In this document: positions 7,957-16,532 of the stretch, piece by piece
How the letters are laid out: every line of letters starts with the position of its first letter
Numbering within the stretch: the first letter of the stretch is position 1
From: JBJMQS01 sp045802605
Lineage (GTDB): Bacteria > Planctomycetota > Planctomycetia > Gemmatales > Gemmataceae
Length of the DNA: 64,000 bases
Assembly: GCA_045802605.1 (NCBI GenBank)
Contig: JBJMQS010000019.1
Span: 186,001 to 250,000 of the forward strand
Direction of reading: 5' to 3'
Notes under the pieces: model-generated
What the model saw: the letters and a program-made list of their open reading frames with translations, nothing else
Databases searched by the model: none
Told to the model about the DNA's origin: nothing
Translations under genes and position numbers: made by a program

Positions 7957-9309
7957 TTGTCGTACACGCTGCTGACTGACGACCACCGGCGCGAGATGCT
8001 CAAAGCCGTCGGCGCCAACTCCATTGACGATCTACTCACCGGCATTCCCAGCGACATTCGCTTGCGGCGGCCGCTCGACATCCCACCCGCCATGTCAGAG
8101 ATGGCGCTGACCCAACACGTGCAGCAACTCGCTTCGCGCAACCTGTCGGCCGAAAACGCCGTGTGCTTCCTCGGTGGCGGGGCTTACGACCACTTCATCC
8201 CGTCGGTCGTCGATGCGGTGACGAGCCGCGGCGAGTTTTACACCGCTTACACGCCTTACCAGGCGGAAGCGAGCCAGGGCACACTGCAAGTCGGCTTCGA
8301 ATTCCAGACGATGATCTGCGAACTGACGGGCCTCGATGTGGCAAACGCCAGCCTCTACGACGGCGGCAGCGCGGTGGCCGAGGCGGTGCTGATGGCCCAT
8401 GCGGTCACCGGCCGGTCGGGCAAGATGCTTATCCCCGAGAGTGTGCACCCGGAGTACCGCCAGACGCTCGCAACTTTTCTAGAACCGCTCAAGATTCCGC
8501 TTGTCACACTGCCCACGCCGAATGGATTCCTCGATCCAGACGACGCCGCCAAGGCAATCGACGACAACACGATAGCTTTGCTTGTTCAACATCCCAACTT
8601 CTTCGGCGGCTTGGAAGAGATGTCTGCCCTGGCCGGTGCGGCCAAGACGCGCGGGGCGATGTTCATCGCCAGCTTTGACCCGATTTCGGTCGGCATGCTC
8701 AAACGGCCGCGCAGTTACGGGGCCGACATTGCGATAGCCGAAGGCCAGTGCTTGGGCAACCCGCTGATGTTTGGGGGACCATACCTGGGGCTGCTGGCCT
8801 GTCGCTCCGAGTTCGTCCGCAAGATGCCCGGCCGATTGGTCGGCCAGACGACGGATCGCCGCGGCAATCGCTGTTGGGTGCTGACGCTGCAAACGCGCGA
8901 GCAGCACATTCGCCGGGCGTCTGCGACTAGCAACATCTGCACGAACCAGGCCCTGCTGGCGACACGGGCTACGGTTTATCTGAGTGCACTTGGCCCGGAG
9001 GGGCTTCGCGAGACGGCAGAATTGTGCGCCCGCAAAGCGCACTATGCCGCGGAGCAGTTGTGCAAGATTCCCGGCGTGAAGTTCGCGTTCGACCGGCCGT
9101 TCTTCAAAGAGTTCGTGATTCGCGTGCCCGGCGACGCGCGAAACATCTTGGCGGGCCTAGCGAAAGAAGGGATTCTTGGCGGCTTGCCTCTGGCCCGCGA
9201 CTATCCGCAATTGCGCGATGGGATATTGGTCGCGGTGACCGAGAAACGCACCAAAGCCGAGATTGACAGGTTCGCTGCCGCCCTCCGACAGTTGGGGGCG
9301 ACGAAGTAA
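7957..9309 (+). CDS. gcvPA: Glycine dehydrogenase (decarboxylating) subunit 1
   Basis: A 450-residue protein starting at TTG (7957), 3 bases after gcvH; this start gives MSYTLLTDDHRREML, matching the family N-terminus. It is the non-PLP-lysine half of the split P protein. Signatures are NAVCFLGGGAYDHFIPSVVDAV, FYTAYTPYQAEASQGTLQ, ICELTGLDVANASLYDGGSA and GEPCxG-like AEGQCLGNPLMFGGPYLG. With GcvPB it decarboxylates glycine and loads the aminomethyl group onto GcvH. It ends one base before the gcvPB ATG. Confidence 0.96.
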   Translation: MSYTLLTDDHRREMLKAVGANSIDDLLTGIPSDIRLRRPLDIPPAMSEMALTQHVQQLASRNLSAENAVCFLGGGAYDHFIPSVVDAVTSRGEFYTAYTPYQAEASQGTLQVGFEFQTMICELTGLDVANASLYDGGSAVAEAVLMAHAVTGRSGKMLIPESVHPEYRQTLATFLEPLKIPLVTLPTPNGFLDPDDAAKAIDDNTIALLVQHPNFFGGLEEMSALAGAAKTRGAMFIASFDPISVGMLKRPRSYGADIAIAEGQCLGNPLMFGGPYLGLLACRSEFVRKMPGRLVGQTTDRRGNRCWVLTLQTREQHIRRASATSNICTNQALLATRATVYLSALGPEGLRETAELCARKAHYAAEQLCKIPGVKFAFDRPFFKEFVIRVPGDARNILAGLAKEGILGGLPLARDYPQLRDGILVAVTEKRTKAEIDRFAAALRQLGATK

Positions 9310-9310
9310 C

Positions 9311-10753
9311 ATGAACAACCAATCCACTGAACTCCTGTTTGAAATCAGCCATCACGGCCGGCGGTGTCATCGCCTGCCGGAGTGCGATGTGCCGACGGCG
9401 CATGGTCTTCCTGCCGCGGCGCTGGCCGAGGCGCCGCCACCATTGCCGGAGCTGGCCGAGATCGATCTGATCCGCCATTTCACGAATCTGTCGGCGCGGA
9501 ATATGTCGATCGACACGAACTTCTACCCGCTGGGTTCGTGCACGATGAAGTACAACCCGAAGCGGCACGAACGGCTCGCGGGTTTGCCCGGCATGTCCGC
9601 GGTGCACCCGCTCCAGGATGACGCGACCTGTCAGGGCATGCTGCAGATGCTCTTTGAAATGCAGCAGTATCTCATTGAGATTTCGGGCCTGCATTCCTGT
9701 TCGCTCCAGCCGGCCGCTGGGGCGCAAGGTGAACTGACGGCTCTCTACGTCGCCGCGGCTTACTACCGGCACAAGGGCCAGCATGATCGCAAGCGTGTGC
9801 TCGTGCCAGATAGCGCCCATGGCACCAACCCAGCATCAGCTCGTTTGGCTGGCTTTGAAACGGTCGAGGTGAAGAGTAACGCGCATGGCCTGGTGAATCT
9901 CGAGGACCTGCAATCGAAGCTCGACGATCGCGCGGCCGTGTTCATGATCACCAATCCGAACACGCTCGGACTGTTCGAGGCGCAGATCACCAAGATCACC
10001 AAGATGCTTCATGACGTTGGGGGACTCGTCTATCTCGACGGCGCCAACATGAACGCCATCCTGGGCCTGACCCGGCCGGGCGACTTCGGCGTGGACATGC
10101 AGCACTACAACGTGCACAAGACATTCACCGGCCCGCACGGCGGCGGCGGCCCCGGCTCCGGGCCGATCACCGTCCGCGATTTCCTCGCGCCCTATCTTCC
10201 GACGCCGCTCGTCAAGAAAGACGGCGACACTTATCGGCTCGATTACGATCGGCCCCAGTCAATTGGCCGCGTCCGCAGCTTCTTCGGCACCATCGGCATT
10301 CTGCTCCGCGGCTACTGCTACATTCGCACTCTGGGCCCCGATGGCTTGCGCGACGTCAGCGAGACCGCAGTACTCAATGCCAATTATTTGCTTTCGCAGA
10401 TTAACGACGTCTTCGAAGTCCCCCATGGCAATCGCTGCATGCACGAGTTCGTCGCCAGCGCGAAGACGTTACGGAAGGAAAAGAAGATCAGCGCGATGGA
10501 GATCGCCAAACGCTTGATCGACTTCGGCTACCACGCCCCGACCGTCTACTTCCCGCTCGTGGTGCCCGAAGCGCTGATGATCGAGCCGACTGAAACCGAG
10601 AGCAAGGAAACGATCGATCATTTCGCAACCGCGTTGAAGAAGATCATCACGGAGGATGCGGAATTCCTGAAGCAAGCCCCGCACACAACGCCCATCAGCC
10701 GGCCTGATGAAGTCAAAGCAGCGAAAGAGCCGATCTTAAGGTGGGGCAAATAA
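9311..10753 (+). CDS. gcvPB: Glycine dehydrogenase (decarboxylating) subunit 2
   Basis: The start is the ATG at 9311 (MNNQSTELLFEIS), one base after the gcvPA stop; the frame also opens upstream inside gcvPA but adds nothing like the family. The protein is 480 residues. The PLP-binding lysine is K270 in YNVHKTFTGPHGGGGPGSGP. Other signatures are FYPLGSCTMKYNPK and MLQMLFEMQQYLIEISGLHS. It forms an alpha2beta2 P protein with GcvPA. Split GcvP is well known in Gram-positive and thermophilic bacteria and is also a form used here. Confidence 0.97.
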   Translation: MNNQSTELLFEISHHGRRCHRLPECDVPTAHGLPAAALAEAPPPLPELAEIDLIRHFTNLSARNMSIDTNFYPLGSCTMKYNPKRHERLAGLPGMSAVHPLQDDATCQGMLQMLFEMQQYLIEISGLHSCSLQPAAGAQGELTALYVAAAYYRHKGQHDRKRVLVPDSAHGTNPASARLAGFETVEVKSNAHGLVNLEDLQSKLDDRAAVFMITNPNTLGLFEAQITKITKMLHDVGGLVYLDGANMNAILGLTRPGDFGVDMQHYNVHKTFTGPHGGGGPGSGPITVRDFLAPYLPTPLVKKDGDTYRLDYDRPQSIGRVRSFFGTIGILLRGYCYIRTLGPDGLRDVSETAVLNANYLLSQINDVFEVPHGNRCMHEFVASAKTLRKEKKISAMEIAKRLIDFGYHAPTVYFPLVVPEALMIEPTETESKETIDHFATALKKIITEDAEFLKQAPHTTPISRPDEVKAAKEPILRWGK

Positions 10754-10768
10754 CTTAGTGACCCGCCG

Positions 10769-11506
10769 ATGAATCTCCTGAGTCTTTTCGGGTTTTACCT
10801 GGCGGCGATGTGCATTATCAGCATCGTGCGCCGGCTCGATCTCTACCGCGCAATGGCGCATCTCGGGTTAGTTCTCCTGCGCAAATATCAAAAACTTTTT
10901 GGCAGAATCCAAGAGCAGCGGGCCGTGCTATTCACCGGCTCCATCATTCTGCCGGCAGCCATGACGGGGGTGTTGTGGGCGGCGCAAACGGTTCTCACCC
11001 GACTTATTTTTCCCCACGCTAACGTAACCTTCAGTCAATTAGCAACGCGATGGTGGGCTCTGGCCGCGGTGCTCCTGCCGTCTGTCGCCGTCATTGCGAT
11101 TGATGCCTACTTTCTGATTCGCGTCGGCCAAATCGATACTGCCGCCACCGAGAAATATTTTCAGCAAGCCGAAGGCTGGATTGGCACTTGGAAATCGAAG
11201 CTGGTTCGAGCGGCGACGTTCGGCAAAATCGATCCGCACCGCATGGTCGATGACGAGGTCAAAAAAGCGCTGGTGGCCGGCAACAAGTTGATCCACTCGG
11301 CCCTTTGGTGGACGGTAGTGCAAACCGCGGCTCGCCTCCTCCTGGGTCTGGGGCTATGGATGAGCTGTGCAAGGGTGGGGCAGCTTCATGCGGAAGTGAA
11401 CTCGGATGGTATGCAGACTCGTATCAACAAGTGGGTCGATTCATACACTGGAATTGCCCTCGGAACACTTTCATGCAACCTAGCCGCGCCGTTGAGGATT
11501 ACCTGA
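10769..11506 (+). CDS. Membrane protein of unknown function
   Basis: A 245-residue protein starting 15 bases after gcvPB. I do not recognise a family. Hydrophobic segments lie near residues 1-18 (LLSLFGFYLAAMCIISIV), 50-75 (VLFTGSIILPAAMTGVLWAA) and 90-115 (ALAAVLLPSVAVIAIDAYF), and a weaker one near 180-200. The last 40 residues lose this character, and the 3' end overlaps the DtxR-type gene by 34 bases, so the real end may differ. The close spacing suggests read-through from the glycine cleavage operon. Confidence 0.6.
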   Translation: MNLLSLFGFYLAAMCIISIVRRLDLYRAMAHLGLVLLRKYQKLFGRIQEQRAVLFTGSIILPAAMTGVLWAAQTVLTRLIFPHANVTFSQLATRWWALAAVLLPSVAVIAIDAYFLIRVGQIDTAATEKYFQQAEGWIGTWKSKLVRAATFGKIDPHRMVDDEVKKALVAGNKLIHSALWWTVVQTAARLLLGLGLWMSCARVGQLHAEVNSDGMQTRINKWVDSYTGIALGTLSCNLAAPLRIT

Positions 11507-12135
11507 AGGCGATCCATTCGCTTGGCGGCGCTGACAAACTCGTTTCCCCAGCCGAGATCGCCAACGAATTGCGCGTGCGAGGCCCATCCGTCACCGGCAT
11601 GCTCAAGCGGCTTGCGGATGTGGGCCTAATCGAATATGAATCCGGCACCGGCGCCAAGCTCAGCGAAAAGGGCCGGACGCAGGCCCGGCGGGTCATTCGC
11701 CGGCATCGGCTCGTGGAATTGTTCCTCAACAAAGTGCTCGGCCTGGATTGGAGCGAGGTGGACGCTGAGGCCGAGGCGCTAGAGCACTCAATCTCTCCCC
11801 GCCTCGAAGAGGCGATCGCTGCCCATCTCGGTGAGCCGCTCGAAGACCCACACGGCCATCCGATCCCGACGGCCGAGGGAAAGCTCGCGTCGCGGCTGTT
11901 GTACCGCCTTTCGGAGTTCCGCGCGGGCGACCGGGTCGTCATTCGCGAGGTCCAGGACGATGACCCCGCCCGGCTCCGCCGGTGGCACGAACAAGGCCTG
12001 ACGCCGGGGGCCGTGATTCACATCCGCAACTTCGAAGAACTGGACGATATTTTTGAGCTTTCGGTCGCGGGAACCTCGCTCCGTTTGGGCAGCGAAGCCC
12101 TGGCCGGGCTGCTTTGCGAACCCGTCGAAAAGTAA
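11473..12135 (+). CDS. DtxR/MntR-family metal-dependent regulator with FeoA-like domain
   Basis: The start is the ATG at 11473, giving MQPSRAVEDYLKAIHSLGG, the standard DtxR/MntR N-terminus; a longer open frame extends upstream but is out of character. The 220-residue protein has a winged helix (about 1-65, SPAEIANELRVRGPSVTGML), a dimerisation and metal-binding domain (about 66-140; RRHRLVELFL and EAEALEHSIS carry the likely His, Glu and His ligands) and a C-terminal FeoA/SH3-like domain. It probably represses metal-uptake genes when loaded with Mn or Fe. The targets are not in the window. Confidence 0.9.
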   Translation: MQPSRAVEDYLKAIHSLGGADKLVSPAEIANELRVRGPSVTGMLKRLADVGLIEYESGTGAKLSEKGRTQARRVIRRHRLVELFLNKVLGLDWSEVDAEAEALEHSISPRLEEAIAAHLGEPLEDPHGHPIPTAEGKLASRLLYRLSEFRAGDRVVIREVQDDDPARLRRWHEQGLTPGAVIHIRNFEELDDIFELSVAGTSLRLGSEALAGLLCEPVEK

Positions 12136-12262
12136 CTCGGTTCGGCGTTTGACTGACGTGCGAAAGTGATCTATTTTTTGTCAGTGGGCCTCCTTCCTCC
12201 CTCCTGCCCATAGTTCCAAGGACACGCATCTCCCGTCCGCAACCGGAAGCGGAGTCGCCGCC

Positions 12263-12415
12263 ATGCCTTGGTTACTCTTTAACCTCTCAGCAGTCGCTAT
12301 CGCCGCGCTGTTTTACGTCTATCGGCACGCCCAGGTGGGGCTGTTCCGGCAGCGGAAAAAGCTGCGGGAACGCGTGGCCTTCATGATGTGGGCGGCCGCC
12401 CAGCAGGGTGGCTGA
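12263..12415 (+). CDS. Small membrane protein, 50 residues
   Basis: An ATG at 12263 opens a 50-residue frame. Residues 2-20 (PWLLFNLSAVAIAALFYVY) form one transmembrane helix. It is followed by a strongly basic stretch, RQRKKLRERVAF near 29-40, that by the positive-inside rule would be cytoplasmic, and a short Ala/Gln tail. The GC-rich codon use and helix-plus-basic layout look like a real gene. It lies alone between the DtxR gene and pilT. No family was recognised. Confidence 0.55.
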   Translation: MPWLLFNLSAVAIAALFYVYRHAQVGLFRQRKKLRERVAFMMWAAAQQGG

Positions 12416-12546
12416 ATCAGCCGGCCATCTTCACAGACTCATCGTTGCTTCATCGACCTCCTAGGTGCCATGCTGCCGCGCTCGTGTTAACATGATCGCG
12501 AGGGGCCTCGCACGCGCCGCCGAAATTTCAGCCGCTGGGAGAATCG

Positions 12547-13689
12547 ATGAGCGAGCAAGTTGTCAGCCTGGAGAAGATCGCCGCCACGCCAAAGAAGGAG
12601 CCGGAGGTCAATAAGCTCTTTCGCACGGTGATGAAGCATGAGGGCTCGGACCTTCATCTCAAAGCCGGGCTGCCGCCGATGATGCGGCTCAAGAACGTGA
12701 TCCGGCGAATGGATCACCCACCGCTCTCGCAGCAAGAGATGGAACATCTGCTGTTTTCGATTCTCGACGAACGCCAAAAACAGATTTTCGATGAGACCGG
12801 CGGTATCGACTTCGCCCACGTAATCGGCGACGGTGAATGCCGCTTCCGCGTCAATCTCTTCAAAGCCCGCGGCAATCTTGCGCTGGTCGCTCGCCGCGTC
12901 AGCAACAAGGTGCCGACGTTCGAAGGGCTCGGTTTGCCGGCTTCAATTGAAAAGCTCTGCCATTACGACCAGGGGATGATCTTGCTCGCCGGCGTCACTG
13001 GTTCGGGCAAGTCTACCACCATCGCTTCGATGCTCGACTATATCAACGAGCGCGAACAACTGCACATCCTGACCATTGAAGATCCAATCGAGTACATGTT
13101 TACCGACAAGAAGTCGGTCATCAATCAGCGCGAAGTTGGCATCGACGTGATCGACTGGAATATCGCGCTCAAACACGCGGTCCGCGAAGATCCCGACATC
13201 ATTCTCGTGGGCGAAATGCGCGACCGCGAAACGTTCGAAGCTGCCATCAACGCGGCCGAGACCGGCCACCTCGTATTCGGAACCATTCACGCTTCCAGTT
13301 CCGCGAGCACGATTAGCCGTATTCTCGACTTGTTCCCATCCGAAATGCACAATGCAATTCGCCAAGCGCTGGCGTTCAATCTCAAGGCGATCGTCTGTCA
13401 AAAGCTACTGCCCAGCATCAAGCCCGGCACGTCGCGGGTGCCAACCAATGAGATCATGATCGTCAACCCAACAATCCGCGATCTGATCATCAAATCGGAA
13501 GACAAGAAACTTGGCGATGCCATCAAGATCGGCTTCTTGGAAGGCATGCTCGACTTCACCGAAAGTCTGCGGCAACTGGTCGAGCGCGGCGACGTGACCA
13601 AAGAAATGGCCGTCGAAGTCGCGCCGAACCCCGAAGCGCTGAAGATGGCTCTCAAGGGCATCCGCGTCGCGACGCCAGGCATTCTGTAA
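12547..13689 (+). CDS. pilT: Type IV pilus retraction ATPase PilT
   Basis: A 380-residue hexameric ATPase that drives pilus disassembly and twitching at the cytoplasmic face of the inner membrane. The N-terminal PAS-like domain carries SDLHLKAGLPPMMRL (about 35-50). Walker A is GVTGSGKST with K155. ITIEDPIE-type residues (LTIEDPIEYMF) form the Asp box, AVREDPDIILVGEMRD Walker B, and ETGHLVFGTIHASS the His box. The normal AIRGG-like bend is replaced by a divergent segment near LDLFPSEMHNAIRQALAF. No pilus structural genes are adjacent. Confidence 0.93.
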   Translation: MSEQVVSLEKIAATPKKEPEVNKLFRTVMKHEGSDLHLKAGLPPMMRLKNVIRRMDHPPLSQQEMEHLLFSILDERQKQIFDETGGIDFAHVIGDGECRFRVNLFKARGNLALVARRVSNKVPTFEGLGLPASIEKLCHYDQGMILLAGVTGSGKSTTIASMLDYINEREQLHILTIEDPIEYMFTDKKSVINQREVGIDVIDWNIALKHAVREDPDIILVGEMRDRETFEAAINAAETGHLVFGTIHASSSASTISRILDLFPSEMHNAIRQALAFNLKAIVCQKLLPSIKPGTSRVPTNEIMIVNPTIRDLIIKSEDKKLGDAIKIGFLEGMLDFTESLRQLVERGDVTKEMAVEVAPNPEALKMALKGIRVATPGIL

Positions 13690-13691
13690 AA

Positions 13692-13777
13692 CAGTGGTCA
13701 GTTGCCAGTGGTCAGTTGTCAGCAAGAAGAGCCGGTTTTGGTTTTGCTGACAACTGACCACTGGCAACTGACCACTG
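13692..13777. repeat. Palindrome with 34-base arms
   Basis: The arm at 13692-13725, which contains CAGTGGTCAGTTGCCAGTGG, is matched exactly or nearly so by 13744-13777. Within each arm the unit CAGTTGxCAGTGGTCAGTT is itself repeated. It fills the gap between pilT and the DUF2007 gene and could form a long hairpin. Confidence 0.85.
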
Positions 13778-13786
13778 GAGTTTTCC

Positions 13787-14032
13787 ATGGACCTCGTCAC
13801 CGTCAGCACCTACAGCACCTCCGCCGCCGCCGAGATGGCGAAGAACTTCCTTGTCAACGAAGGCATCGAAGCCTTCATCGAGGCCGCGACGACTGGCGAC
13901 ATGTTGCATCTGGGGGGCGAGGTCAAACTTCAGGTGGCACAGGAAAATGCCGAGCAGGCGGCAAGACTTTTGAAAGATGCGGAGTTTCATTCGGAAGAGG
14001 CGGACGAGACCGACGAAGGAGATGAAGAGTAG
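13787..14032 (+). CDS. DUF2007-type small protein
   Basis: An 81-residue protein. The first 65 residues (LVTVSTYSTSAAAEMAKNFL, then EGIEAFIE and VKLQVAQENAEQAARLL) match the putative signal-transducing DUF2007 fold: a beta-alpha-beta module in which a strand begins with the time-course of xV-x-x-F/Y and a helix ends in the A-x-x-AxxLL tail. The last 14 residues are almost all Glu and Asp. It is cytoplasmic. It follows pilT but is separated by a long palindrome. Function is unknown. Confidence 0.65.
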   Translation: MDLVTVSTYSTSAAAEMAKNFLVNEGIEAFIEAATTGDMLHLGGEVKLQVAQENAEQAARLLKDAEFHSEEADETDEGDEE

Positions 14033-14204
14033 AGGGTTAGCCCACGTCGAATTAGCGTGCTTGAACCAGATTTATGAAATCTTCTTAGCTTTTTGCCATT
14101 AGGCTGTCCGGTTGAGAGCCAATTGTGTGTCTTCGGTAGGGGTCAGAAACTTATAGTCACGGACAACATCGGCTTATCCGACTTCGCTGTGTCTGCGAGG
14201 CCAA

Positions 14205-15185
14205 TTGATACGAGCACTCCGCACGCTCCTTGCGCTAGTAATAGCGTCCTTGGCATCCGGGCAACTTAAAGCCGGTGCCATCGTCGCCTGGGGGAGTGAC
14301 TTCTGGGGTGCAGTCTCCAATGTCCCTTCGGGCAACAACTTCGTTGCCATCGCGGGAGGTGGCCCTTCCGGTTACGCACTGCGGTCAGATGGTTCGATCG
14401 CGGCCTGGGGAAGAAATCTTGAAGGCCAAGTCTCCAACGTCCCTTTGGGCAATAACTTCGTTACCATCGCCGGAGGCGACTTCACCGGATTCGCGCTGAG
14501 GGCCGACGGATCGATCGCCGCTTGGGGCTGGGACGCGTCGGGCCAAGTCTCCAATGTGCCGTCAGGCACCGGCTTCACCGCAATCGCAGGCGGCACAAAA
14601 AACGGTTATGCATTGCGGTCCGATGGTTCGATTGCAGTCTGGGGCGACAACTCCTGGGGCCAAATCTCTAACGCTCCATCCGGCACCGGCTTCGTCGCCA
14701 TCGCGGCAAGTACTTTCACTGGCTACGGACTACGGAGTAATGGATCGATCGTAGCTTGGGGCAACAATGACTGGGGCGAGGTCTCAACCGCTCCGTCGGC
14801 AACAAACTTCACGACCCTCGCAGCGGGCAACCAAAATGGTTATGCGATTCGTACGAACGGGTCGATAATTGCTTGGGGCAATAACAATGGTAGCCAAGTC
14901 TCAAACATACCGTCAGGCACCAACTTTATTGCAATCGATGGAGGGGATGACGCGGCCTTTGCGCTTCGATCAAACGGATCCATCGCTGCGTGGGGACTGA
15001 ATCTCTCTAATCAGGTGTCCAATACTCCAAATGGCAGCGGCTTCGTGGCCATCGCTGCGGGCAGTGACAATGGTTACGCACTGACCGGTGTCCCCGAGCC
15101 AAGTTCGCTTATGCTGCTTGCCGTCGCCGGCATCGGCATCCTGGCTCGCTATCGCCGCAAAACATCGGCGAGCCGGGTTGCGTGA
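14205..15185 (+). CDS. RCC1-like repeat protein with PEP-CTERM anchor
   Basis: A 326-residue secreted protein starting at TTG (14205). The signal peptide is IRALRTLLALVIASLASG. Seven tandem units of about 39 residues follow, each of the pattern IAAWGxNxxGQVSNVPSGxx plus FxAIAGGxxxGYALRSDGS, close to RCC1/BNR propeller units. Seven blades would close a beta-propeller. The C-terminus has the PEP-CTERM signal VPEPSSLMLL, a hydrophobic helix and the basic tail RYRRK, recognised by an exosortase system. Binding partner unknown. A hairpin overlaps the stop codon. Confidence 0.85.
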   Translation: MIRALRTLLALVIASLASGQLKAGAIVAWGSDFWGAVSNVPSGNNFVAIAGGGPSGYALRSDGSIAAWGRNLEGQVSNVPLGNNFVTIAGGDFTGFALRADGSIAAWGWDASGQVSNVPSGTGFTAIAGGTKNGYALRSDGSIAVWGDNSWGQISNAPSGTGFVAIAASTFTGYGLRSNGSIVAWGNNDWGEVSTAPSATNFTTLAAGNQNGYAIRTNGSIIAWGNNNGSQVSNIPSGTNFIAIDGGDDAAFALRSNGSIAAWGLNLSNQVSNTPNGSGFVAIAAGSDNGYALTGVPEPSSLMLLAVAGIGILARYRRKTSASRVA

Positions 15186-15238
15186 GCGCCCGGTGTGGCT
15201 CTCTCAAACCACCGGGCGCTTACGCAACCCGGCTCGCC
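15167..15238. repeat. Hairpin overlapping a stop codon, 29-base arms
   Basis: 15167-15195 (GGCGAGCCGGGTTGCGTGAG, then CGCCCGGTG) pairs almost perfectly with 15210-15238. The left arm includes the last codons and the TGA (15183-15185) of the PEP-CTERM gene. There is no T-tract, so it resembles a dispersed palindrome that has been adopted as the 3' end, possibly working as a terminator. Confidence 0.8.
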
Positions 15239-15296
15239 TCACGAACACTGCCATAGGTCGCAAATTTACAGCCTCATCGATCACATTTCATTACGA

Positions 15297-15351
15297 CGGG
15301 GATAAACCGCGCCGCTCTTTTTGAAATACGGAGCTGACGGGTTTATCCCCG
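15297..15351. repeat. Short inverted repeat upstream of thiO
   Basis: CGGGGATAAACC at 15297-15308 pairs with GGTTTATCCCCG at 15340-15351, a perfect 12-base arm with a 31-base loop. It lies about 40 bases upstream of the thiO start and could be a regulatory hairpin or a terminator of the preceding unit. Confidence 0.6.
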
Positions 15352-15392
15352 CCGTGCACGTGTTCTCAAATGAAATGCCCTATAAACACCGT

Positions 15393-16532
15393 ATGAGCGA
15401 AACGTCGGATGTGCTGATCGTCGGCGGGGGTGCGATTGGGCTGTCGTGCGCGCTGGAACTGGCGAAAGCCGGCTCAGGCGTCACGCTTCTCGAACGCGGC
15501 AAACCTGGGCAGGAAGCGAGTTGGGCCGGGGCGGGCATTGTGCCGCCGGGCAACCCGAATCGTGTCACCGAACCCATCGATCGATTACGGGCCGAGAGCG
15601 CGGTGCGCTTCCCACAGTTCGCCGAAGAGTTGCGTGATCTCACAGGAATAGACACCGGATTTCGGCGCTGTGGCGCGTTCTATTACGACCACCCCGATGA
15701 ACCTGTGCCACTCGCGGAATGGCAAGCCGAAGGAATCAAGTACGAACGCTGTGACGCGGCCCAGGTGCATCAGCGTGAACCCGGCGTCGTGGGCAGTCCT
15801 GGTTGCTTCGTTCCAGATGTCGCCCAGGTTCGCAATCCACGTTTGATCAAAGCTTTGATCGCGGCCTGCGTGAAAAAAGGCGTCAAGATTGTCAGCGGCA
15901 AAGAGGTGGTCGGCTGGGATGTCGAGGGAAAACGGATCATCGCCGCGCACACGACACAAGAGTCGTACCCGGCCGGCGAATTCCTGGTATGCGGCGGCTC
16001 GTGGACCGATCAATTGCTCGCGCGCTTCGGGTGCAAACTCAACATCAAACCCATGCGTGGGCAGATCGTCTTGTATCGACTCAATGAACCCGCATTGAAA
16101 TACATTCATCACGCTGGGCCGGAGTATTTAGTGCCGCGCGATGACGGTTATGTCCTGGTCGGCTCGACTCTCGAGGACGTCGGCTTCGATGCGAAGCCGA
16201 CGGTGGAGGCCGTCAACTCGCTCTGCCGGTTCGCGGTGACGTTCGCCCCACCGCTGGCTGAAGCGGTGGTTGAGAAATTCTGGGCCGGGCTGCGACCTAG
16301 TAGTCCTGACGGCAAGCCGTTCTTGGGTCGAGTGCCAGGCACGCAAAACCTCTCCGTCGCGGCAGGGCACTTCCGCTGGGGCATCGCCGGCGCTCCCGTC
16401 ACGGGCCGGCTGCTCGCTGAGCTGCTGACGGGCCAAGAGCCGTTTATGCCGCTAGAGCCCTTCTCGCCGGCGCGCGACACGTCAAGCCCGCGTTCCGATG
16501 CCGGCGGTGTTGGGGTAGAATCGCCCCCATGA
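15393..16532 (+). CDS. thiO: Glycine oxidase ThiO-like FAD-dependent oxidoreductase
   Basis: The start is the ATG at 15393 (MSETSDVLIVGGGAIGLSCA), which puts the Rossmann GGGAIG at the N-terminus; the frame is open further upstream. The protein is 379 residues. It has the FAD loop GxGxxG, the ASWAGAGIVPPGNP segment that matches the glycine oxidase active-site stretch, and the C-terminal motif GHFRWGIAGAPVTGRLLAE that binds flavin. ThiO oxidises glycine to iminoglycine for thiazole synthesis; a generic D-amino-acid oxidase is the alternative. No thiG or thiS is adjacent. It overlaps the next gene by ATGA. Confidence 0.75.
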   Translation: MSETSDVLIVGGGAIGLSCALELAKAGSGVTLLERGKPGQEASWAGAGIVPPGNPNRVTEPIDRLRAESAVRFPQFAEELRDLTGIDTGFRRCGAFYYDHPDEPVPLAEWQAEGIKYERCDAAQVHQREPGVVGSPGCFVPDVAQVRNPRLIKALIAACVKKGVKIVSGKEVVGWDVEGKRIIAAHTTQESYPAGEFLVCGGSWTDQLLARFGCKLNIKPMRGQIVLYRLNEPALKYIHHAGPEYLVPRDDGYVLVGSTLEDVGFDAKPTVEAVNSLCRFAVTFAPPLAEAVVEKFWAGLRPSSPDGKPFLGRVPGTQNLSVAAGHFRWGIAGAPVTGRLLAELLTGQEPFMPLEPFSPARDTSSPRSDAGGVGVESPP

